From positions 1 through 10,883 of the forward strand of contig CALECF010000190.1 of the NCBI GenBank assembly GCA_937948705.1: a stretch of 10,883 bases of DNA, given 5' to 3'. Origin of the DNA: an uncultured Anaerosolibacter sp. (GTDB taxonomy: Bacteria; Bacillota_A; Clostridia; Peptostreptococcales; Thermotaleaceae). The notes under the pieces were generated by a model that ran no database searches, had not been told where the DNA came from, and saw only the letters and a program-made list of their open reading frames with translations. Positions 1 to 6,173 of the stretch are shown here, in pieces; position 1 is the first letter of the stretch, and the number at the start of each line of letters is the position of its first letter. Position numbers and translations under genes: made by a program.

Positions 1-575
1 CCTGTAGCTCCCGTTGCTCCGGTTGGCCCTGTCGGCCCAGTTGGTCCAATAGCGGATTCATACTCTACAATGAGGGTAGGCCAATTTGGAACAATACCAT
101 CATCATACCCTTTAAATCCTATCAAGCTGGTTTGGTTCTCGAAAGTAGTAAGGAGCATTCCATTATCAGCAAAAAAACCATTATACCAACCTTGTACCAA
201 TGCGGTTAAATCTAAATAAATATAATTTCCTACAAGATCACTAGCTAAGACCGTCTCAAATACAGGTTCCGCCGCAACAGCAGGCTGCATATTCCACGTC
301 ACTGTATTTTGAGAAAAGCCACTTAATAATCTTCGCGCGGTAAGTGGTTGTATATCTGGTGTTATCTTTTGAAAAAACAAGAGCCTTAAGGTGGCATTTG
401 TTATGATCGAGCCTGGCGGAATTGCACTGATATCAAAGTTCAAAAGACTTCTATATACATCATTTGGTGCTGGAGTCCTCCCCACAAAAAGATTCTCTTG
501 AGGACCGAAGCTTGTGTTGGGCTGAAGTTGAGATATGATGGTTGCATCTGTTGGTGTTAAAAACAATATTGGCAA
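1..575 (-). CDS. DNRLRE-domain protein with collagen-like Gly-X-Thr repeats (5' part, runs off window)
   Basis: Probable spore-surface or cell-surface structural protein. Reading right to left, 191 codons are visible. Residues about 5-173 form one DNRLRE-type beta-sandwich domain: the opening PTDATI, the NTSFG and LFVG pair, SLLNFDISAIPPG, an NATLRL strand, TVTWNMQP, a VQGWYNG segment and the closing PTLIVEY. From residue 177 the protein enters Gly-Pro-Thr and Gly-Ala-Thr triplets that continue past the window edge. An in-frame ATG at 593 has no ribosome binding site, whereas GGAGG at 583-587 sits 7 bases before the TTG at 575, so I chose TTG. There is no signal peptide, which fits proteins assembled on the spore from the mother cell (known for BclA-type exosporium proteins; inferred here). 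The domain identification is confident; the spore location is inference. Total length is unknown because the 3' part is missing. Confidence 0.88.
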   Translation of the reverse strand, partial: MPILFLTPTDATIISQLQPNTSFGPQENLFVGRTPAPNDVYRSLLNFDISAIPPGSIITNATLRLLFFQKITPDIQPLTARRLLSGFSQNTVTWNMQPAVAAEPVFETVLASDLVGNYIYLDLTALVQGWYNGFFADNGMLLTTFENQTSLIGFKGYDDGIVPNWPTLIVEYESAIGPTGPTGPTGATGAT

Positions 576-582
576 AATAACC

Positions 583-587
583 CCTCC
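583..587 (-). promoter_or_regulatory. Ribosome binding site selecting a TTG start
   Basis: On the minus strand, GGAGG followed by GG lies 7 bases before the TTG at 573-575. The in-frame ATG at 591-593 lies upstream of this site and has no purine-rich match of its own. The site therefore falls inside the longer reading frame and argues for TTG initiation. Confidence 0.7.
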
Positions 588-593
588 ATTCAT

Positions 594-790
594 TTTTATA
601 CGTTCTTCATTATTACCATCTCTATGCTATAATTCCTTAATCCCTCCTTTATGTCATCCCCACATAATAAAAACAGGGTTTTGATAATTCTTTTAGTATC
701 TCAGTCCCTCTAGGGCTTTGTCCCAATTCATATATATTCGCTCAAATAATAATTGTTACTACTTCTAAATGGTATGACGAATCATTACAT
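594..790. other. Intergenic stretch with no recognised feature
   Basis: This AT-rich DNA lies upstream of the collagen-like gene, between it and the terminator of the TtcA-type gene. I looked for a vegetative promoter and for a SigK-type CATANNNTA box on the minus strand and found no convincing pair. Only short inverted repeats occur, for example CCCTCTAGGG near 705. Confidence 0.4.
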
Positions 791-792
791 AT

Positions 793-842
793 AAAAATAT
801 GCAGTAGATCAACGTTTTCACAACGCCAATCTACTGCATATT
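793..842 (-). terminator. Rho-independent terminator of the TtcA-type gene
   Basis: Perfect 14-base-pair inverted repeat: AATATGCAGTAGAT at 796-809 pairs with 829-842. The 19-base loop contains a further CGTT/AACG pairing. On the minus strand the stem runs into five T residues (797-793). It lies about 90 bases downstream of the stop codon at 935, in the correct orientation to end that transcript. Confidence 0.8.
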
Positions 843-934
843 CGTTCCTTTAAATAATATTTCTATCATGCATACTCATACTATTTTACTTGTTTTACTT
901 TAGTCAGTATATCTTTACCTGCATCCCTTACCCG

Positions 935-1804
935 CTATTCCTCGAAGTATCCATCTAAGTAAGAGTGTTTTTCTCCATTTTTTGACCACCCTAAGATTGC
1001 ATCCATATTCACATTTTGTGCCGCTTTAAATATAGATTTATCTACATCTGGAATATTCCTTTTTAGTTCATCAATTAACTTCTTCATTTCAAATCGTTTA
1101 TTTGCTATTTTCTCTGCCGCCACCATACATGCACAATTTAATGGCCAAATACCATTTTCTTGGGTGTAATGCTCGATATAGCGTTCCTCAATATAATAGA
1201 GGGGTCTTATTAGCTCAACACCTTGAAAGTTTGTGGATTTTAATCTAGGCAGCATTGTCTTAAAATTACCTGTGTATAGCATATTCAATAATGTGGTTTC
1301 AATAACATCATTGAAATGATGACCCAGAGCTATCTTATTACATCCCAGTTCTTGGGCTTTCGTATAGAGAGCACCTCGACGCATCTTAGCGCACATGAAA
1401 CATGGATAATCCTTTGCTATACCATCCACTATTCTAAATATGCCCGATTCAAAGATCTCAATTGGAATATCTAAATACCCACAATTATCGATCATTAACC
1501 GTTTAATATCTGGATGATACCCTGGATCCATAACGATGAAGTGCAAATCGAAATTTACCTCCTTATGGTGTCGTTTCAATTCCTGAAATAACTTTGCCAT
1601 CAGCATGCTATCTTTTCCCCCTGATATGCAAACAGCAATCTTATCTCCTTCTTCCACCATACGAAAATCTTTTAATGCTTTAATAAACTTTGTCCATATA
1701 TTTTTTCGATACTTAGTAATGATGCTTGTTTCTATTTTATCCAGAGTCTTTCGTTCTTCAAAGGGTATCAATATTTCGCAGCCCTTACCAGCAATCTCAC
1801 TCAT
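935..1804 (-). CDS. TtcA-family PP-loop ATPase (probable tRNA 2-thiolation protein)
   Basis: Resembles TtcA, which uses ATP and an iron-sulfur cluster to thiolate cytidine 32 of tRNA. Seen in the 289 residues: PP-loop SGGKDS at 61-66, a Cys-X-X-Cys pair (C135, C138), the LGHHFNDVIETTLLNMLYTG stretch from 160, IRPL near 199, and a further Cys pair, C224 and C226, one of which may be the third cluster ligand. The family's usual GHHRDD is GHHFND here. The frame can be extended to a TTG at 1816, but the Shine-Dalgarno match (AAGG..GGTGAT) overlaps that codon, so the ATG at 1804 is the better start. The gene has its own extended -10 promoter and a terminator at 793-842, so it is probably monocistronic. 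The PP-loop/TtcA family is confident; the exact tRNA substrate in this organism is not shown by sequence, as many clostridial paralogues are uncharacterised. Confidence 0.85.
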   Translation of the reverse strand: MSEIAGKGCEILIPFEERKTLDKIETSIITKYRKNIWTKFIKALKDFRMVEEGDKIAVCISGGKDSMLMAKLFQELKRHHKEVNFDLHFIVMDPGYHPDIKRLMIDNCGYLDIPIEIFESGIFRIVDGIAKDYPCFMCAKMRRGALYTKAQELGCNKIALGHHFNDVIETTLLNMLYTGNFKTMLPRLKSTNFQGVELIRPLYYIEERYIEHYTQENGIWPLNCACMVAAEKIANKRFEMKKLIDELKRNIPDVDKSIFKAAQNVNMDAILGWSKNGEKHSYLDGYFEE

Positions 1805-1831
1805 ACTATCACCCAACCTTTCACGAAAAAT

Positions 1832-1840
1832 ATTATATCA
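1832..1840 (-). promoter_or_regulatory. Extended -10 promoter of the TtcA-type gene
   Basis: Minus-strand TGATATAAT: a perfect TATAAT at 1832-1837 preceded by TGn. No good -35 box is seen at 17 bases, as is common with extended -10 promoters. The predicted transcript starts near 1825, giving a leader of about 20 bases that carries the ribosome binding site. Confidence 0.55.
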
Positions 1841-1924
1841 TCTCAGTATTCATCTGTGTTATAAAAAATAAGTTGATAGAATTATGATTTTACTTCGTAA
1901 GGGCCAATATCTTACATTACATAT

Positions 1925-3388
1925 CTAATAGCTTTTTCCTCGTTGACTGTTCTTTGTTCTACCGCCTTGATCTCTTGGACCTGATTTCTTACCCAGTGTA
2001 CTTGGTTTATTCCCTGGTGTACTCCTGCGGTCCTCGTTTCTTCTCTTTTCATTGGATGCTTCCGAAAAAGATCCACCCTTGTTCTTGCTAAACTTAGATT
2101 GTTCTCCTTTTTGAGGACCCTTTGATTTTCGGCTCCTATCTTCTGAATACCCTCGCCCTTCACCTTTTCTATTCCTATCCTCCGAATGACTTCGTCCTTC
2201 ACTTTTTCTATTCCTATGCTCTGAATGACCTCGTCCTTCACTCTGTCGATTTTTACTGACCTCAAGTCCTTTTTCCTTCGAAATCTTTCGTTTTTTAATT
2301 GTCATTTGTATGTTTTTTTCGATTTTAAGCAATTCATCATAATCCTTTGGTGTGACAAAAGTTACTGCTATACCTGTCTGACCAGCTCTTCCTGTACGCC
2401 CGATACGGTGAACATAACTATCTGCATCTTCTGGCACATCATAATTGAACACATGGGTGACTCCCTCAATATCTAAACCCCGCGCAGCTACATCAGTAGC
2501 CACAAGCAATGGTATCTCCATATTTCTAAAGCTTTTCATTACTTTTTCTCGTTTTCCTTGAGTTAAATCGCCATGTAGCTCATCAGATTGATAGCCACCC
2601 GCATGAAGTGCTTCATTGAGGGCAGTGACCCTTCTCTTTGTGCGACAGAAAATGATTGCCATGAAGGGCCTGTATTCATCAATCATTCTAAACAAAGCGC
2701 TTTCTTTTTCTCTGTCTGTTGTGTCAATTACAATTTGTTCTATTTCATCCAATGTAATGCGAGTATTCTTCGTAGTGATCTGCACGGGTGCCTTCATGTA
2801 CCGAGAAGCCAAATCACGGACTCCCTTTGGCATTGTTGCCGAGAAACACATGGTCTGTCTTCCTTTCCATGTTTGTCTTATAATTTCCTCGACCTCTTTT
2901 AAAAATCCCATATGGAGCATCTGATCTGCCTCATCTAAAACCAACATATTTAACCTACTGAAATCAATCGTCCTTCTTCTCAAATGATCCAGCAATCTGC
3001 CTGGTGTTCCAATAACCATATGAATGTTGCCCTTTAGCTTTCGAACCTGTTGTTCTACATCTTGTCCACCATATGCAGCCAATATTTTTATATCCTTAAC
3101 TGGGGCTAGCTTTCTTGCCTCAGCTGTAATCTGTATGGCTAACTCCCTAGTAGGCGTAATGACGAGGGTTTGTACATTGGCTTTATTTACATCCGTCGCT
3201 TCCATGGCAGGCAATAAAAACGCTAGGGTTTTCCCTGTCCCTGTCTGGGCTTGACCGATCACATCCTTGCGCTGCAAAAGAATCGGGATTGTCTGTTCTT
3301 GAATGGGTGTTGCCTCAAATATTCCCTGTTCATTTAATGCGTCACATAATTCTTCGCTAATTCCAAGTGATTTAAAGTTCATCTTCAT
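1925..3388 (-). CDS. cshA: DEAD-box ATP-dependent RNA helicase, CshA-like
   Basis: ATP-dependent RNA unwinding enzyme of the type that remodels mRNA and ribosomal RNA precursors in Firmicutes. All signature motifs are present in order over 487 residues: Q motif (F5 to Q30), AQTGTGKT 47-54, PTRELA 79-84, GG 107-108, TPGR 128-131, DEAD 152-155, SAT 183-185, FCRT 247-250, ATDVAARGLD 297-306 and HRIGRTGRAG 327-336. The catalytic core ends near residue 365. A basic, low-complexity tail of about 120 residues follows, containing three 13-residue repeats (380-418); such tails usually bind RNA. AAAGG lies 8 bases before the ATG at 3388, supporting this start. It is divergent from the kinase-like gene. 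No clear terminator lies between its stop and the TtcA-type gene, so read-through is possible. The family is certain; cshA rather than a paralogue is inferred from length and tail type. Confidence 0.95.
   Translation of the reverse strand: MKMNFKSLGISEELCDALNEQGIFEATPIQEQTIPILLQRKDVIGQAQTGTGKTLAFLLPAMEATDVNKANVQTLVITPTRELAIQITAEARKLAPVKDIKILAAYGGQDVEQQVRKLKGNIHMVIGTPGRLLDHLRRRTIDFSRLNMLVLDEADQMLHMGFLKEVEEIIRQTWKGRQTMCFSATMPKGVRDLASRYMKAPVQITTKNTRITLDEIEQIVIDTTDREKESALFRMIDEYRPFMAIIFCRTKRRVTALNEALHAGGYQSDELHGDLTQGKREKVMKSFRNMEIPLLVATDVAARGLDIEGVTHVFNYDVPEDADSYVHRIGRTGRAGQTGIAVTFVTPKDYDELLKIEKNIQMTIKKRKISKEKGLEVSKNRQSEGRGHSEHRNRKSEGRSHSEDRNRKGEGRGYSEDRSRKSKGPQKGEQSKFSKNKGGSFSEASNEKRRNEDRRSTPGNKPSTLGKKSGPRDQGGRTKNSQRGKSY
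2135..2251 (-). repeat. Three tandem 39-bp repeats inside the helicase tail
   Basis: Units at 2213-2251, 2174-2212 and 2135-2173 encode NRQSEGRGHSEHR, NRKSEGRSHSEDR and NRKGEGRGYSEDR. A decayed fourth unit (SRKSKG...) follows. The unit length is a multiple of three, so copy-number changes would keep the frame. The repeat is rich in Arg, Ser, Gly and Glu, like other RNA-helicase tails. Confidence 0.85.
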
Positions 3389-3414
3389 AATAACGACCTT
3401 TCTTTTTTTTATTT

Positions 3415-3420
3415 ATTATA
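3415..3420 (-). promoter_or_regulatory. Candidate -10 box for the helicase gene
   Basis: Minus-strand TATAAT, 26 bases upstream of the helicase ATG. The hexamer 17 bases upstream (GAATGA) is a poor -35, so the assignment rests on the -10 box and position alone. It lies back to back with the plus-strand promoter at 3428-3456. Confidence 0.4.
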
Positions 3421-3427
3421 AGTATTC

Positions 3428-3456
3428 TTGACATAATTCATTCTATAATCTTTAAT
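3428..3456 (+). promoter_or_regulatory. SigA-type promoter for the kinase-like gene
   Basis: Plus-strand TTGACA at 3428-3433, a 17-base spacer and TTTAAT at 3451-3456 (five of six matches). Predicted start near 3463, giving a leader of about 110 bases. A second candidate, CATATAATA at 3510-3518, contains TATAAT and also fits the SigK -10 pattern CATANNNTA, but no matching -35 was found for it. Confidence 0.6.
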
Positions 3457-3574
3457 GAATGATATCTCTTATCCATATTCTTCCCTTGTTCCCAAAGAAG
3501 TCCAACATTCATATAATATATGTAATACAGTAAAAATTCAATAAGGAGATACCAAATGTGATGGAGGGAATAAA

Positions 3575-4171
3575 ATGAATCGACTCATCTATGAACGGTA
3601 TATAAAAAACTTTGAAATCAATCTATTGGATTGCATTCCCCTTGGAAGAGGGCACAATGGCATTGTATACATGCTTCCAGAAGGTAAGATTATTAAAATA
3701 TGCTTCAAACCTAAATCTTGCGAAAAAGAATACTATATCTTAAACAGGGTAAATGGAAATAAATATTTTCCTAGGGTTTATGGCATGAGCGGAAACTATA
3801 TGATCCGTGATTATGTTGATGGAATTATTCTAAAAGACTATATTAAAGAATATGGCCTTGATAGAGAACTGGCTATAAAGATCATAGACTTATTGAAAGA
3901 ATTTAAACGACTGCGCTTTTCTAAAATCGACTTGCGATGCAAAGATATCATCGTTCAACCTAATGGCACCCTAATGGTCATCGATCCCAAAAAGTTTTAC
4001 TCAAAGAAGAGAAACTTTCCAAGACATCTATCGAAAGGCCTTTATAAATTGGGAGTACTGGACTATTTCATGTCTGTGGTTAAGGACGTCAACCCCAAAC
4101 TCTACAGACAGTGGTATAAGGAAATCGAAAAATGTATTCAGGAAAGACAGGAAGAACTTGATTCACATTGA
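3575..4171 (+). CDS. Small protein-kinase-fold protein (YrzF-like)
   Basis: A compact 198-residue kinase-like protein, roughly two thirds the length of a full Ser/Thr kinase domain. Visible landmarks: glycine-rich loop LGRGHNGIVY (23-32), probable ATP-contacting Lys41 in IIKICFK, candidate helix-C Glu50/Glu52, a hinge-like MIRDYVDG (76-83), a catalytic-loop-like DLRCKDIIV from D119, and IDP (136-138) where DFG is expected. The catalytic His is Ile118 and the position usually occupied by Asn is Asp124, so activity may be unusual or weak. The large C-lobe helices are mostly missing. Similar short proteins in Bacillus (YrzF) are annotated as putative Ser/Thr kinases of unknown substrate. GGAGGG lies 7 bases before the ATG. 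It is the only plus-strand gene, divergent from the helicase and convergent with the ABC operon. The fold is likely; substrate and activity are unknown. Confidence 0.75.
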   Translation: MNRLIYERYIKNFEINLLDCIPLGRGHNGIVYMLPEGKIIKICFKPKSCEKEYYILNRVNGNKYFPRVYGMSGNYMIRDYVDGIILKDYIKEYGLDRELAIKIIDLLKEFKRLRFSKIDLRCKDIIVQPNGTLMVIDPKKFYSKKRNFPRHLSKGLYKLGVLDYFMSVVKDVNPKLYRQWYKEIEKCIQERQEELDSH

Positions 4172-4182
4172 TGCTAAATCAA

Positions 4183-4218
4183 AAGATGTCTTATTGATTA
4201 TTATTCATAAGACATCTT
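4183..4218. terminator. Hairpin terminator between convergent genes
   Basis: Perfect 12-base-pair inverted repeat AAGATGTCTTAT (4183-4194) / 4207-4218 with a 12-base loop. It lies between the plus-strand kinase-like gene (stop 4171) and the minus-strand ABC operon (stop 4275), so it may end both. The T tracts are weak on both sides (TTCTCT on plus; TTTTGATTT on minus). Confidence 0.65.
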
Positions 4219-4274
4219 CTCTGGTATCTAATCCCAGGATAAATAAATGAACTTTATGAAAACATCACCTACAA

Positions 4275-6173
4275 TTATATGCCTACATTTTTAAACTGAT
4301 TAAAATATAGTCCATGATACAGGCCTTTCTTTTGAATAAGGCTATCATGATCTCCACTTTCCACAATAGCACCTTTGTCTATCACCATAATCATATCAGC
4401 ATTTCGAATGGTGCTTAAGCGATGGGCAATAATAAAGCTGGTTCTTGACTGGACAAGCTTGAGCATAGCCTCTTGTATATGCAATTCAGTACGGGTATCC
4501 ACGTTACTGGTTGCCTCATCTAATATCAAAATGGATGGATTAGCAAGTACTGCCCGTGCTATGGCTAAAAGCTGTTTTTGACCTTGGCTAAGATTCCCCC
4601 CATTTTCAGTAATGATGGTCTCATATCCCTTCGGCATTCTCCGAATAAATACATCAGCGTTGGCTAGTCTTGCAGCAGATTCCACATCTTCATCCGACGC
4701 CTCTAGTCTCCCATACTTTATGTTATCCCGGATTGTACCAGTAAACAAATAGGTATCCTGTAGTACTATTCCAAAACATTTACCTAAGCTCTTTCGAGTA
4801 TACTCCCTAATATCTACACCATCGATAGAAATGCTTCCACTATTTACATCATAAAATCTAGTCAACAGGCTTATCAATGTAGTCTTCCCTGCTCCAGTAG
4901 GCCCCACAAGGGCAATATTGCTACCAGGTAAAACTTCAAAATTAATATCTTTGATGATGGGTACATTCTGTTGGTATGCAAATGTCACATCCCGGAAAAC
5001 CACGTGGCCTTTTGGGTTTTCTAATTTTTTTGCTCCTATTACATCACTGGGTTCTTCCTCTTCGTCAAGGATCTCGAATACCCTCTCTGCCCCAGCAATT
5101 GCAGATTGCAATGTATTGTAGATGCTCGAAATCTCGTTCAGTGGTCTTACGAACTGCCTTGAGTAGCTTAAGAAACTGGCAATAACACCAATGGTAATCA
5201 TATCTCTAACTGCCAAGATCCCCCCCACACCTGCAACCAACGAAAATCCAATATTATTAATAACATTCATTAACGGCATAATGAATCCCGACCATATTTG
5301 TGCCTTTATCCCCACATTACACAACTTATTATTAATCTCATCAAACGCCTCAATTACTTTTTCTTCATGGTGAAATGCTTTGACTACGAATATCCCAGAT
5401 ATGGTTTCCTCAATGTGTCCGTTTAATCTTCCAAGATATTGCTGCTGCTCTTTAAAGAATACTTTTGTTTTTCTAGCGGTTAGTCGAGATACAATAAATA
5501 CTAAGGGAATGGTAACGATACTGGCCATCGTTAGCAATGGGCTTAACATTAGCATCATATAAAAAGATCCACTAATAATAAAACCACTGGCCAGCAGATG
5601 TATCGTTGATTGCGATATGGTGATACTTACATTTTCAATATCATTCGATAGTCTGCTCATAATCTCCCCATGGGTATGAAGATCAAAAAAAGATATAGGC
5701 AGATTCTGAAGTTTAGTGAATAAAGCACTTCGTAGTCGTTGTACAATGCGTTGAGATACACCTGCCATGATCCATCCTTGGGAAACACTAATCACAGCGT
5801 CTACCACATACACGACAAAGAGCACCCCCACTATCATTCCCAGCAGGTTGCTTGATACAGACCCATTTTTACGAACCATTGCATCAATTGCCTTACCGAT
5901 AAGAAACGGTACCATCAACCCTAATAAAGAGCTTACAATAATCAATACAGATAATCCTATTATGAATTTTCGTTCCTCCTCAAAATAATCCCACAGCCGT
6001 CTCATGGTTCCTTTAAAATTCTTTGCTTTCTCCGTTGGTCCACTACGATGACCCTTCCCTAGCCGTGGATATCCGATAAGGTTTTTGCTTGTATCTTTTT
6101 GCACATTATTATTCAAACTCACTCCATGATTGGATTCACTTCTATTTTCCTCATTGACGTTTCTATATGCCAT
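4275..6173 (-). CDS. Heterodimeric ABC exporter, subunit with the competent ATPase residues (YheH/BmrD-like)
   Basis: Second half of a heterodimeric type IV ABC exporter (multidrug or lipid type). A hydrophilic extension of about 55 residues precedes a six-helix membrane domain (about 68-345) and a nucleotide-binding domain: Walker A GPTGAGKT 424-431, Q472, signature LSQGQ 528-532 (not LSGGQ), Walker B ILILDE 548-553 with catalytic Glu553, and switch His584. The altered signature with intact Glu and His is the hallmark of the BmrD/TM288 side of such pairs. The ATG at 6173 overlaps the end of the upstream partner by 11 bases, and a purine-rich GGAAAGGGGAATGG lies just upstream inside that gene, suggesting translational coupling. 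Length 632 fits the family, with a slightly long N-terminus. The family is certain; the transported substrate cannot be told from sequence. Confidence 0.93.
   Translation of the reverse strand: MAYRNVNEENRSESNHGVSLNNNVQKDTSKNLIGYPRLGKGHRSGPTEKAKNFKGTMRRLWDYFEEERKFIIGLSVLIIVSSLLGLMVPFLIGKAIDAMVRKNGSVSSNLLGMIVGVLFVVYVVDAVISVSQGWIMAGVSQRIVQRLRSALFTKLQNLPISFFDLHTHGEIMSRLSNDIENVSITISQSTIHLLASGFIISGSFYMMLMLSPLLTMASIVTIPLVFIVSRLTARKTKVFFKEQQQYLGRLNGHIEETISGIFVVKAFHHEEKVIEAFDEINNKLCNVGIKAQIWSGFIMPLMNVINNIGFSLVAGVGGILAVRDMITIGVIASFLSYSRQFVRPLNEISSIYNTLQSAIAGAERVFEILDEEEEPSDVIGAKKLENPKGHVVFRDVTFAYQQNVPIIKDINFEVLPGSNIALVGPTGAGKTTLISLLTRFYDVNSGSISIDGVDIREYTRKSLGKCFGIVLQDTYLFTGTIRDNIKYGRLEASDEDVESAARLANADVFIRRMPKGYETIITENGGNLSQGQKQLLAIARAVLANPSILILDEATSNVDTRTELHIQEAMLKLVQSRTSFIIAHRLSTIRNADMIMVIDKGAIVESGDHDSLIQKKGLYHGLYFNQFKNVGI

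Noticed and set aside
1605..1871. Plus-strand frame overlapping the start of the TtcA-type gene
   Set aside because: Antisense to conserved PP-loop coding sequence, with low-complexity hydrophobic content and no known domain.
1912..2265. A 117-codon minus-strand frame overlapping the helicase tail
   Set aside because: It lies entirely out of frame over the 39-bp repeats. Repeats of a multiple of three keep several frames open, and the helicase frame is clearly the coding one.
2588..3254. Plus-strand frames opposite the helicase (2588-2902, 2616-2924, 3024-3254)
   Set aside because: They are antisense to a helicase with every motif intact, and their composition shows no recognisable domains.
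5191..5988. A transposase or other mobile-element signature within the window
   Set aside because: No transposase motifs, terminal inverted repeats with target duplications, or integrase fragments were seen anywhere in the window, and all the long genes are intact.
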